A stretch of DNA of 10,684 nucleotides from positions 1 to 10,684 of the forward strand of contig JASJBQ010000121.1 in the NCBI GenBank assembly GCA_030066455.1, given 5' to 3'. Origin of the DNA: Desulfobacterales bacterium. Its GTDB lineage: Bacteria; Desulfobacterota; Desulfobacteria; Desulfobacterales; UBA5852. Each line of letters starts with the position of its first letter. The stretch's first letter is position 1. Both the position numbers and the translations under genes were made by a program. The notes beneath the pieces were generated by a model. The model was not told the origin of the DNA, ran no database searches, and saw only the letters and a program-made list of their open reading frames with translations. Positions 1 to 5,052 of the stretch are shown piece after piece.

Positions 1-17
1 GGCGGCTGGATTTCCAT
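1..17 (-). CDS. Possible start of a further gene, cut by the left edge
   Basis: An ATG at 17-15 on the minus strand opens a frame reading MEIQPP before the window ends. It lies 12 nt after the stop of the B12-fold gene on the same strand, which is typical operon spacing. There is no convincing Shine-Dalgarno upstream (only a weak GGAT). Too little is visible to name a family, and it may not be a gene at all. Confidence 0.3.
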
Positions 18-29
18 GCGATCCGGTTT

Positions 30-527
30 TCAACCCTCGCCGGCCGGGCGATAATTCAGGAGAAACTGCAGAAAGGCGGCGCCGTTGCGGGCGACGAACG
101 GTGTGCGTGTGCGTTGGGCGAAGTCCGCATCGTAGCGGTAAGCGGCGCCGCCGGCAACGAGGGTGGTCTGTGGAGGCAGGCGATCGACGATATGGCCGAC
201 GGCATCGTCGGAATCAAGCTGCAGCACGGTGAGGCCCAGGATGTCGGGATGTTCCCGCCGACAGGCTATCACGATCGCCTCCGGTGTCTGCAGAAGCCCG
301 AGGAAGTCCACCCGGACACCGACGGCAGCAGCCAGGGCCTGGATGACCTCCAGCCCGTGCCCCCAGCCGTCGTCGATGGTGGCGGTGAGCATGCGCGGGG
401 GGCGCGGCCACAGCGCCGGTCCACGGCGCTGCCGGGCGGCCATCTGTTCGGCCGCTTCCAGGTAGCCCTGGCGGGTGGGCGGATGCCCTTCCCAATCGGC
501 CAGCAGCGTTTCAATCATGGCGCGCAA
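30..527 (-). CDS. Small B12-binding-fold protein without the cobalt-ligating His
   Basis: About 165 aa. Residues ~47-140 follow the pattern of the cobalamin-binding (flavodoxin-like) domain: a first strand ending in DDGWGHG (~52-58), helix LEVIQAL, strand VRVDFLGL, helix, strand DILGLTVLQLDSDD (~95-108) and strand LVAGGAAY (~123-130). In true B12 domains the first loop is DxHxxG, with His as lower cobalt ligand. Here DGWGHG aligns Trp with that His, so base-off/His-on cobalamin binding looks lost, although Gly-rich loops remain. The N-terminal ~45 residues are helical, as in methyltransferase-associated B12 proteins, but shorter. For the start I chose TTG at 527-525, because GGAGGAG lies 6 nt upstream (540-534). 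A GTG at 557 and an ATG at 518 are alternatives without a well-placed ribosome site. Function unknown: sensor, corrinoid-protein relative or remnant. Confidence 0.75.
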   Translation of the reverse strand: MRAMIETLLADWEGHPPTRQGYLEAAEQMAARQRRGPALWPRPPRMLTATIDDGWGHGLEVIQALAAAVGVRVDFLGLLQTPEAIVIACRREHPDILGLTVLQLDSDDAVGHIVDRLPPQTTLVAGGAAYRYDADFAQRTRTPFVARNGAAFLQFLLNYRPAGEG

Positions 528-557
528 ACTCGACTCCTCCGGCAACGACCCCGCCAC

Positions 558-784
558 CCCGGCGACAGCGGGTCACAGGAAAAACAGGGTCGCCGCCGGG
601 TAGACAAATCCTCCGAAAGGATGACATAGTGAATTTTGCCTGTAGACACAAGAACCATATGCACAACCGGATACAGACGGTTCAGCCACCCCTGACCGCC
701 GATCCGGATCTTCAGCCACCGCCGTGCGCACCGCAAACATCACCAGGCGGCGGCTCGCGTGAGCGGGAAACAAGAACGATATAG
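558..784. other. Intergenic region between divergent genes
   Basis: This 227-bp divergent spacer should hold promoters for the B12-fold gene (left) and the aspartoacylase operon (right). It has an AT-richer patch around 600-660. A weak leftward candidate is TTGTGT (651-646), 17 nt, TATGTC (628-623), only 3/6 matches at each box. A small hairpin (ATCCT 608-612 / AGGAT 618-622) sits beside it. I see no convincing rightward promoter and no gene. Confidence 0.4.
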
Positions 785-1720
785 ATGAGCACGCATCAGC
801 CCAAACGGCCCGCCAGGGCGGGGTTTAAAACGGTCTATGTCGTGGGCGGCACCCACGGCAACGAAAGAACGGGGGTGATGCTGGTGCGGCAATGGCAGCA
901 GGATTCAGCGCCGGTTCAGCGGAAGACGTTCATCACCCGCCTGCTGACCGCCAATCCCGATGCCGTTCGGTGCAATACGCGTTTTCGGCACCAGGATCTG
1001 AACCGCAGTTTCGGGCTCTCCCGGCAGGACGGCGCCGCAGCGGAAAACTACGAAATCCGCCGTGCCCGCGAGATCCGTGAATTGATGGCGGCCTCACGCG
1101 CCCGCGGCCGGGTGTTCGCCATCGATCTGCACACGACGACATCCAATATGGGCGTTACCCTGATCACCGACACCGCTCCGGGCAATCTGATCCTGGCCGC
1201 CCATGTCAAGCAGCGCGATCCGATGGTCCATATCTACGCCTTCCCCCCGGGGAAGCGCATCGACAGCTGTCTGCGCACGGCGGCCGACGGCGGTCTGGGG
1301 CTTGAGCTCGGGCCGGTCCCCCAGGGTGTGGTGCGTCATGACGTGCTGCAGAGCGCTGCAGACAGCGTCAATCGCATTCTGGATGTTCTCGAAGCCTACG
1401 GGCGGGGCGGTTTGCGGCCTCCCGACCCTGATACGCGGATCTATCTGCACGCCGCCCATGTTTATTACCCGGAAGGCCGGGATGCCGCAGACGCGGCTTG
1501 CGTGCACCGCGATCTTGACGGCCGGGACTACCTTCCTTTGGAAACCGGCATGCCGGTTTTCCATTGTCTGAACGGTGAAACGCTTCATTTCGAAGGCCCT
1601 CCGGGGTGCTGCCCGGTCTTTATCAACGAGGCGGCCTATTATGCGGAGCAAATCGCTTTCTCGCTGACCCGTCCGGTGACCCTGGGTCAGTTGCTGCCCC
1701 CCCACAAGTCAACGGTTTAG
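785..1720 (+). CDS. Aspartoacylase-like zinc amidohydrolase (AspA/AstE family)
   Basis: 311 aa, nearly the length of human aspartoacylase (313). The family hydrolyses N-acyl amino acids such as N-acetyl-L-aspartate to the amino acid and a carboxylate. Zinc ligands are readable: GGTHGNE gives His24 and Glu27, and DLHTTTSNMG gives His116. LELGPVPQG carries the catalytic Glu174 (human Glu178). TRF and DLNRSF supply the substrate-carboxylate residues Arg66, Asn73 and Arg74. The C-terminal domain ends with PVFINEAAYY (277-286), also matching human ASPA, so this belongs to the ASPA branch rather than AstE (succinylglutamate desuccinylase). No signal peptide, so cytosolic. The ATG at 785 has no clear Shine-Dalgarno, but it leaves only ~15 residues before the first beta strand, as expected. 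It heads a plus-strand run with two small genes 41 nt downstream. True substrate not shown by sequence; N-acetylaspartate is the family default. Confidence 0.9.
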   Translation: MSTHQPKRPARAGFKTVYVVGGTHGNERTGVMLVRQWQQDSAPVQRKTFITRLLTANPDAVRCNTRFRHQDLNRSFGLSRQDGAAAENYEIRRAREIRELMAASRARGRVFAIDLHTTTSNMGVTLITDTAPGNLILAAHVKQRDPMVHIYAFPPGKRIDSCLRTAADGGLGLELGPVPQGVVRHDVLQSAADSVNRILDVLEAYGRGGLRPPDPDTRIYLHAAHVYYPEGRDAADAACVHRDLDGRDYLPLETGMPVFHCLNGETLHFEGPPGCCPVFINEAAYYAEQIAFSLTRPVTLGQLLPPHKSTV

Positions 1721-1761
1721 GGCGGGCCCTATCCCAGCGGTCGGTGCAAGGATGGCATCGC

Positions 1762-1962
1762 ATGCAGAAAACACTGATCGGTTTAGGCATCGTCGTTATC
1801 CTGGTCGGGCTTTTGTGGCCTTATCTGGTTCGGATTCCATTCGGCCGCCTACCGGGCGATATCATCATCGACAAGCCCCAGTTGAAGATCTACGTCCCCG
1901 TCACGACGATGATCCTGATAAGTATCGTTATTTCCATCATCATCTGGTTTTTACGAAAGTGA
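1762..1962 (+). CDS. DUF2905 family small membrane protein
   Basis: 66 aa. Two hydrophobic helices (~4-22 and ~45-63) flank a conserved loop with GRLPGDI (28-34) followed by short strands, the hallmark of the DUF2905 family; the length is also typical. It should sit in the inner membrane as a helical hairpin. The start is the ATG at 1762, with AAGGA (1748-1752) 9 nt upstream; a longer in-frame extension runs back into the aspartoacylase gene and is not needed. Its stop codon lies within the GTGAGG ribosome-binding stretch of the next gene, so the two are probably translationally coupled. Function is unknown for the whole family. Confidence 0.88.
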   Translation: MQKTLIGLGIVVILVGLLWPYLVRIPFGRLPGDIIIDKPQLKIYVPVTTMILISIVISIIIWFLRK

Positions 1963-1973
1963 GGCGTGCGGTC

Positions 1974-2270
1974 ATGAGCGTGCTGATCGATTTTTCGATT
2001 TTCCCGCTGGACAAGGGCCCCCATGTCAGTCCCTACGTGGCGCGGGTGGTGGGTATCATCCAGAAAAGCGGTCTCGACCATCAGCTCGGCCCGATGGGCA
2101 CCAGCATCGAAGGCGACTGGCCGGAAGTGATGGGGGTGGTCGACCGCTGTTTCGAAGCGTTGCAGGCGGATTGCGAACGGATCTATTTCACCATCAAGGC
2201 CGATTACCGCAAACATGCGGACAACCGGCTGGAGGGCAAGGTCCAATCGGTGAAAAGCAAGCTGGAATGA
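1974..2270 (+). CDS. MTH1187-family thiamine-binding protein (DUF77/PF01910)
   Basis: 98 aa, the usual size of this family. The family signature is clear: FSIFPLDKG (7-15), SPYVARV (19-25), SGLDHQLGPMGTSIEGDW (32-49) and the C-terminal RIYFTIKADYRK (69-80). Members adopt a ferredoxin-like fold, assemble as tetramers, and are annotated as thiamine-binding (related to the YkoF fold); physiological role is poorly defined. The ATG at 1974 is 11 nt after the upstream stop, with GAGG overlapping that stop. It is the last gene of the plus-strand run: its stop is only 3 nt from the stop of the convergent MauE-like gene, leaving no room for a dedicated terminator. No thiamine biosynthesis gene or TPP riboswitch is nearby. 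Confidence 0.9.
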   Translation: MSVLIDFSIFPLDKGPHVSPYVARVVGIIQKSGLDHQLGPMGTSIEGDWPEVMGVVDRCFEALQADCERIYFTIKADYRKHADNRLEGKVQSVKSKLE

Positions 2271-2273
2271 CGA

Positions 2274-2747
2274 TCATCCGCCGGCCAAGTTGTTAAGAAG
2301 ACCGCGTCGCCGTCCGCGATAGAGCGCCAGCGGCAGGCTGAGGGCCAGCAGGACCGCGTTGCGGATCAGCATGTTTGCGGGGGAGTCGGTATAAAGGCGG
2401 GTGATGAAGGTCGGAAAACAGCCGCAGTCGAATTCGTGGCCGCGCATCAGGTTGAAAGCGATGATCAAAACGAACGCCACGAGCAGGGCGTTGACGATAG
2501 CGGCGGCCGCGCGCGGGTAGATGCCGGCGACCAGCGCCAGGCCGGAAACGAGTTCGACAAAGGGCATACCGATCGCGATCAGGTTGATGCTGACATCCGG
2601 AAACAAATCGTAGCTGTAGACAATCTGTGCGAAAACCGCCGGCTGCAGGATCTTGTGGAGACTCGCCAGGATGAAAGCCAGGCCGACGACCCAGCGCGCG
2701 AGCAGTTCGATCCAAGCCAGGCGTCCGAAAGGTTCAGGGGGTGCCAA
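2274..2747 (-). CDS. MauE/DoxX-type redox-associated membrane protein
   Basis: 157 aa from the chosen start. Four hydrophobic helices (~9-27, ~55-77, ~80-100, ~126-143) and a FDCGCF motif (Cys108, Cys110) after helix 3 match the MauE-like branch of the DoxX superfamily. MauE of methylamine dehydrogenase clusters works with the thioredoxin-like MauD in periplasmic disulfide formation; here a thioredoxin-fold gene also lies upstream, so an analogous membrane electron conduit is likely by inference. I chose TTG 2747-2745 because GGAGGG lies 8 nt upstream and the protein then begins just before helix 1. It overlaps the rhodanese stop by 14 nt. An ATG at 2807, with GAGG upstream, would add 20 residues and overlap the rhodanese by 74 nt. 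The C-terminus is basic (RGRRRG), fitting a cytoplasmic tail. Confidence 0.82.
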   Translation of the reverse strand: MAPPEPFGRLAWIELLARWVVGLAFILASLHKILQPAVFAQIVYSYDLFPDVSINLIAIGMPFVELVSGLALVAGIYPRAAAAIVNALLVAFVLIIAFNLMRGHEFDCGCFPTFITRLYTDSPANMLIRNAVLLALSLPLALYRGRRRGLLNNLAGG

Positions 2748-3231
2748 TGGGGTAGCCCTCCGCCGACCATCCGGGGTAGCCGTCGATGAATACCGAAACG
2801 TTTTCATAGCCCGCCTCAAACAGGCGCTGGGCGAGAATGTGGCTGTCCTGGCAGCTTCTGCCCGAACAGTAGGTCACGATGGGGTGGCTGGGTGGGTATT
2901 GCGACCGCAAGGCGTCGATGTGGCGGTCGAACTCGCCCAGGGGCAGCGACCGTGCACCGGGAATATGACCCGCGCGATAGTCGGCGGCCGTGCGGGAATC
3001 AATGAAAAGCACTTTTCCGCCGGCGTGCAGCCGGTGGGCGGTGGTGGCATCCGGGATTTCAAAATCCAGGGTGGGCGCCAGGGCGGCCTGGTCGGCGGTC
3101 ACGACCCCTTGGGCATCGTCCCATTGGCCCAACCAGGGGATGCCCCGCGGCGAGAAGGTATTTACGCCGGCAGCCAAAACGAGCGCCGCGCCCAGGAGCA
3201 CGCCCATCTGTTTGATCAGGTCCGTCATCAT
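2734..3231 (-). CDS. Membrane-anchored rhodanese-like protein
   Basis: 165 aa. A hydrophobic segment at ~9-26 looks like an uncleaved signal anchor, placing the rest outside the cytoplasm. The rhodanese domain (~55-160) shows IDSRTAADYRAGHIPGA (77-93), the active-site loop YCSGRSCQDS (121-130) and GYPGWSAEGYP near the end. Cys122 is the predicted persulfide-forming cysteine; a second cysteine, Cys127, lies in the same loop and could form a disulfide with it. Rhodanese domains transfer sulfane sulfur. The gene begins at tandem ATG codons, 3 nt after the thioredoxin stop, with no strong Shine-Dalgarno of its own, which suggests translational coupling. Its C-terminus overlaps the start of the MauE-like gene. 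Likely role: sulfur transfer or thiol redox together with both neighbours; the donor and acceptor are unknown. Confidence 0.9.
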   Translation of the reverse strand: MMTDLIKQMGVLLGAALVLAAGVNTFSPRGIPWLGQWDDAQGVVTADQAALAPTLDFEIPDATTAHRLHAGGKVLFIDSRTAADYRAGHIPGARSLPLGEFDRHIDALRSQYPPSHPIVTYCSGRSCQDSHILAQRLFEAGYENVSVFIDGYPGWSAEGYPIGTP

Positions 3232-3234
3232 TTA

Positions 3235-3663
3235 TCAGGAGGATGCCAATATCTTGGAGAGCATTGACAAATAGGCGCGGGGCGGAATGAAACCCGGCAT
3301 CGGGCCGATCTGCTCGCCGTTGTTCAGCAGAAGATAAGTGGCTGGCAGCCCCCTGACGCCGAACTGGCGGGCAATGCGTCTTTCATGGTCCACATCCACT
3401 TTGATGGCGATGGTTTGCTTGTTGAGGAAATCGATGACCGCCGCGTCGCCAAAGGTCTCCTTCTCCATCTGACCGCAATAGGTGCACCAGTCGGCGTGAA
3501 AATAAATGACCATGCTTTTCTTCTGCCGGCGGGCCATGTCGGTCCCTTCTTTATAGGTGTGCCAATTGACGGCGGCGGAAGAAACCGCCGGATCGATCGG
3601 GTATAAAAGATACCCGGCCACAAGGGCCAGCCCCAATGCAAGGCCAATACCGTATTTGAGCAT
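3235..3663 (-). CDS. Membrane-anchored thioredoxin-fold protein
   Basis: 142 aa. An N-terminal hydrophobic helix (~4-21) anchors or exports the protein. The thioredoxin fold follows: strand SMVIYFHADWC, redox motif CTYC (Cys60-Cys63), TFGDAAVIDFL, strand TIAIKVDVD, and the cis-proline loop GVRGLPATYLL (cis-Pro107). The WCTYCGQMEKETF pattern is that of the thioredoxin_7/DsbD C-terminal-like group, which usually passes reducing equivalents to envelope proteins. It is the first gene of the minus-strand cassette with rhodanese and MauE-like protein. The ATG at 3663 has only a weak ribosome-binding site. A possible promoter lies ~105 nt upstream (3766-3794). The substrate cannot be read from the sequence. 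Confidence 0.9.
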   Translation of the reverse strand: MLKYGIGLALGLALVAGYLLYPIDPAVSSAAVNWHTYKEGTDMARRQKKSMVIYFHADWCTYCGQMEKETFGDAAVIDFLNKQTIAIKVDVDHERRIARQFGVRGLPATYLLLNNGEQIGPMPGFIPPRAYLSMLSKILASS

Positions 3664-3937
3664 TAACTTCGGCTTTCATTCCATGGCCGGCCTGACCGAC
3701 CGTGTTAACCTTCATGGCTGAGGTTTCCAACCGTCAACCGGTGAGCCTGTATAAAATAAAATGTGAAAATAACGCAGGTGTGAATGAAATGCAAATTGAG
3801 GCGCACCGGGGTTGCACATCGTCGACCGCGCATTACCGTACTAAAAACCGACGGATAGGCTGATCGGACGCTTGCACAGGCGCCATCAAAAAGTCTTTCC
3901 ATTCAAGCAGGGATCACGCCGACGAAAGGAGGCTGCC
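3664..3937. other. Divergent control region of redox cassette and microprotein
   Basis: A 274-bp spacer between the thioredoxin gene (leftward) and the twin-CX3C gene (rightward). It includes an AT-rich island at about 3748-3797 in otherwise GC-rich DNA. Two direct TGTGAA copies (3762-3767 and 3779-3784, 17 nt apart) lie in the candidate leftward promoter. No gene is supported here; a 22-codon upstream extension of the microprotein frame from 3872 lacks a ribosome-binding site. Confidence 0.5.
3766..3794 (-). promoter_or_regulatory. Candidate sigma70 promoter for the redox cassette
   Basis: On the minus strand TTGCAT (3794-3789) is followed after 17 nt by TATTTT (3771-3766), 3/6 and 4/6 matches to the consensus boxes, within the AT-rich island and pointing at the thioredoxin gene. 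The spacing is ideal but the match is modest. Confidence 0.4.
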
Positions 3938-4090
3938 ATGGGTGATAGCCGCAAGATCAAACCCAGTGAACAGAAGTGTATCAGTGATTGTATCCGCAGG
4001 TTCTGGGGCGACCGGAACGACCCGACAGATCCGGAAACCAGGGACCGGTCCTATGAGCAATGTTTGACCGACTGCCAGGTGTGCGGTTGA
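3938..4090 (+). CDS. 50-aa cysteine-rich protein with twin CX3C motifs
   Basis: The frame encodes 50 aa with five cysteines: Cys14-x3-Cys18, Cys42-x3-Cys46 and Cys49 near the C-terminus. Two CX3C motifs in predicted helices, separated by a polar, charged segment (WGDRNDPTDPE region), resemble the arrangement of CHCH/small-Tim helical hairpins, where the pairs are disulfide-linked; alternatively four cysteines could bind a metal. I do not recognise a named family. There is no signal peptide. The start is well supported: AAAGGAGG (3925-3932) lies 5 nt before the ATG. A structured RNA segment and a strong terminator follow, so it seems to be a monocistronic, independently expressed gene. It is divergent from the thioredoxin/rhodanese/MauE cassette, which makes a thiol-redox link attractive but unproven. 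Confidence 0.75.
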   Translation: MGDSRKIKPSEQKCISDCIRRFWGDRNDPTDPETRDRSYEQCLTDCQVCG

Positions 4091-4093
4091 AAC

Positions 4094-4171
4094 GCAAGGG
4101 TACCTCAGGGCGAGCCTTGCCTGCGAAACACGCGAAAGTGTTTCGTAGAAACGCAGGGGCTCGGCCAGCCG
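4094..4171 (+). ncRNA. Strongly structured RNA segment (3' UTR or small RNA)
   Basis: Between the twin-CX3C gene and its terminator the plus strand can form an 18-bp stem: CGAGCC 4111-4116 with GGCTCG 4158-4163, CCTGCG 4120-4125 with CGCAGG 4152-4157, AAACAC 4126-4131 with GTGTTT 4138-4143. These helices enclose a GCGAAA loop and leave an asymmetric 8-nt bulge (4144-4151). An alternative 11-bp hairpin uses 4121-4131 with 4138-4148. GCAAGG 4094-4099 with CCTTGC 4115-4120 competes with the outer stem, and CGGC/GCCG at 4162-4171 may form another small hairpin. I could not match it to a riboswitch, SRP, 6S or tmRNA consensus. It may be a structured 3' UTR, a processed small RNA, or a mobile palindromic repeat. 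Confidence 0.45.
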
Positions 4172-4196
4172 CACGGGGCTAGTCCCAGGATTGTCA

Positions 4197-4229
4197 ACGG
4201 CCCGGTCTGCAGCGCAGCGGGCCGTTTTT
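4197..4229 (+). terminator. Rho-independent terminator
   Basis: ACGGCCCG (4197-4204) pairs perfectly with CGGGCCGT (4218-4225), and CTGC/GCAG (4207-4210/4214-4217) extends the stem inward around an AGC loop. TTTTT (4225-4229) follows. It ends transcripts from the twin-CX3C gene or the structured RNA. In the other direction the hairpin is followed only by TTGAC, so it is probably a weak terminator for the converging HEAT-like gene. Confidence 0.9.
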
Positions 4230-4233
4230 CATT

Positions 4234-4428
4234 TCAGGTCTCGACCCGGATCTTGTCCTCTGAAATTTCCATTAGCCGCTCGCGTGCGGCCATACACACC
4301 ATTTCATCTTCATCCTTATCCGCAATCTGTTTCAACAGGGCTTTGTCGCTCATGCGATTCACCGCTTTGATGCGTACCTCCGGGTTGGAATGCTGCCAGC
4401 GGGGCACGAAGATATCCTGGAACTTCAT
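4234..4428 (-). CDS. 64-aa HEAT-repeat-like protein
   Basis: 64 aa. The core HSNPEVRIKAVNRM (13-26) followed by DKALLKQIADKDEDEMVCMAARERL (28-52) reads as roughly one and a half HEAT-like helical repeats, with the typical pattern of a residue pair before each helix (NPEVR, DEMVC). Such repeats mediate protein-protein contacts; no catalytic motif is visible. No signal peptide or membrane helix. The start is the ATG at 4428, with AGGAGGT only 5 nt upstream; a longer frame to 4521 lacks such support. It converges on the twin-CX3C gene, with the terminator lying 5 nt beyond its stop. Partner and role unknown. Confidence 0.8.
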   Translation of the reverse strand: MKFQDIFVPRWQHSNPEVRIKAVNRMSDKALLKQIADKDEDEMVCMAARERLMEISEDKIRVET

Positions 4429-4491
4429 GGTGCACCTCCTGGGTTGGGTGTTGGCGCCCGCCCGGGGAAATTTCCGAAGCAGGCGATGATC

Positions 4492-4521
4492 ATTAAGTCC
4501 CTTGTCAAATCTCGGCGTCAA
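4492..4521 (-). promoter_or_regulatory. Candidate promoter for the HEAT-like gene (proximal)
   Basis: Minus strand TTGACG (4521-4516, 5/6) then 18 nt then CTTAAT (4497-4492, 4/6), about 60 nt upstream of the start at 4428. The -35 box and its flank are identical to those of the distal candidate at 4681-4709. Confidence 0.4.
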
Positions 4522-4650
4522 GGGGCATGGCGGCGATTGGAGGCGAAGTTCTCAGAAGGTGCGGCTGGCGAAATGGTAAGCGTGATCACAAACGCAAACC
4601 GGAAAGGCCCGGCCACGTTCTACTCCGATGCTGGCGAAGCATCCGTATCT

Positions 4651-4678
4651 TTGGCAGGAGAGATGCAAATTTTATATT
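4651..4678 (+). promoter_or_regulatory. Promoter-like pair reading rightward
   Basis: TTGGCA (4651-4656, 5/6) and TATATT (4673-4678, 5/6) with 16-nt spacing in an AT-rich island. No convincing plus-strand gene follows; transcription would run antisense to the 58-aa gene and the MBL gene. It may be fortuitous or drive an antisense or small RNA. Confidence 0.3.
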
Positions 4679-4680
4679 AG

Positions 4681-4709
4681 AAAATATGATCAGAGGGATG
4701 CGGCGTCAA
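4681..4709 (-). promoter_or_regulatory. Candidate distal promoter reading toward the HEAT-like gene
   Basis: Minus strand TTGACG (4709-4704, 5/6), 17 nt, TATTTT (4686-4681, 4/6). It would give a leader of ~245 nt before the HEAT-like gene, carrying the inverted repeats between 4580 and 4660. Confidence 0.4.
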
Positions 4710-4813
4710 GATGTGCGCGCGGGCGGTCCCGGAACGCAAAAAGACAATGCCGCGGGTGACATCGGCATTTGGACGGTCCGCGGCTTCGGCGGGCCGATGG
4801 TTCCGCAGTGCCT

Positions 4814-4990
4814 TCAGGCCTTGGCTCCGTCCAGGGCCTGACGGAGGCGGTGATGTTCGGCCCTCAATCGGCGCAGGGTTTCCTCCAGCACCGGATGCTC
4901 ACTGTAAGGGGCATTGGCAAGCTGCTTCTCGACGGCCTCGATTTCGCGCCAGACGCGATAGAGATCCTGAGCGATGAGTCGGATCGACAT
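4814..4990 (-). CDS. 58-aa helical, charged protein of unknown function
   Basis: The minus-strand frame from ATG 4990 to TGA 4814-4816 encodes 58 aa, beginning MSIRLIAQDLYRVWREIEAV. It is almost entirely predicted helix, rich in Glu, Arg and Leu, with two amphipathic stretches (~1-25 and ~33-54) split by NAPYSEHP, consistent with a helical hairpin or short coiled coil. GGAG lies ~5 nt before the ATG. Codon use is GC-rich at third positions, as in the neighbouring genes. It follows the MBL gene by 62 nt on the same strand, with a hairpin in between, so it is probably the last gene of that transcript. No signal peptide or cysteines. I do not recognise a family. Confidence 0.75.
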   Translation of the reverse strand: MSIRLIAQDLYRVWREIEAVEKQLANAPYSEHPVLEETLRRLRAEHHRLRQALDGAKA

Positions 4991-5002
4991 GCGAACTCCA
5001 AG

Positions 5003-5046
5003 CGGCCGTGGTGTACCGCCTTGTTTGGCGGACAGGCCTACGGCCG
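5003..5046 (-). other. Nested intercistronic hairpin
   Basis: Between the MBL stop and the ribosome-binding site of the 58-aa gene, an outer inverted repeat CGGCCGT (5003-5009)/ACGGCCG (5040-5046) encloses CCGCC (5016-5020)/GGCGG (5027-5031) with a 6-nt loop. No T-run follows in the direction of transcription, so it is not an obvious terminator; RNA stability, processing or partial attenuation are possible. Confidence 0.5.
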
Positions 5047-5052
5047 TGATCG

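Larger units (their letters stand above)
4429..4813. other. Gene-free segment with promoter-like and hairpin sequences
   Basis: I find no convincing gene in these 385 bp: the open frames on the plus strand lack ribosome-binding sites and family resemblance. It holds promoter-like pairs on both strands, an AT-rich island (about 4664-4690), the 10-bp sequence CGGCGTCAAG twice (4513-4522 and 4701-4710), and consecutive short inverted repeats: GCGT 4580-4583/ACGC 4592-4595; CCGG 4599-4602/CCGG 4609-4612; GATGCT 4627-4632/AGCATC 4638-4643 inside CTCC 4623-4626/GGAG 4657-4660. It could be a long leader of the HEAT-like gene or contain a small RNA. Confidence 0.45.

Noticed and set aside
515..773. 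Minus-strand frames of 66-73 codons upstream of the B12-fold gene
   Set aside because: No ribosome-binding site, Arg-rich out-of-frame composition, and overlap with the supported gene.
4088..4150. TGA of the 50-aa gene as a selenocysteine codon with the following hairpin as SECIS
   Set aside because: Read-through gives no recognisable selenoprotein sequence, the stem does not sit at typical SECIS spacing with a GGU-type loop, and the terminator follows. Kept only as an ordinary stop.
4094..4171. Bacterial small SRP RNA, 6S RNA or tmRNA
   Set aside because: The SRP core motif, the 6S open bubble and the tmRNA ends are absent.
4580..4660. c-di-GMP (GEMM-I) riboswitch, suggested by ACGCAAACC and GGAAAGG
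   Set aside because: The conserved order of GCAAACC, GAAA loop and GGACGCAAAGCC is not present on either strand.
4390..4841. Plus-strand frames of 96 and 104 codons
   Set aside because: No ribosome-binding site or family resemblance; they partly overlap the well-supported HEAT-like and 58-aa genes on the other strand.
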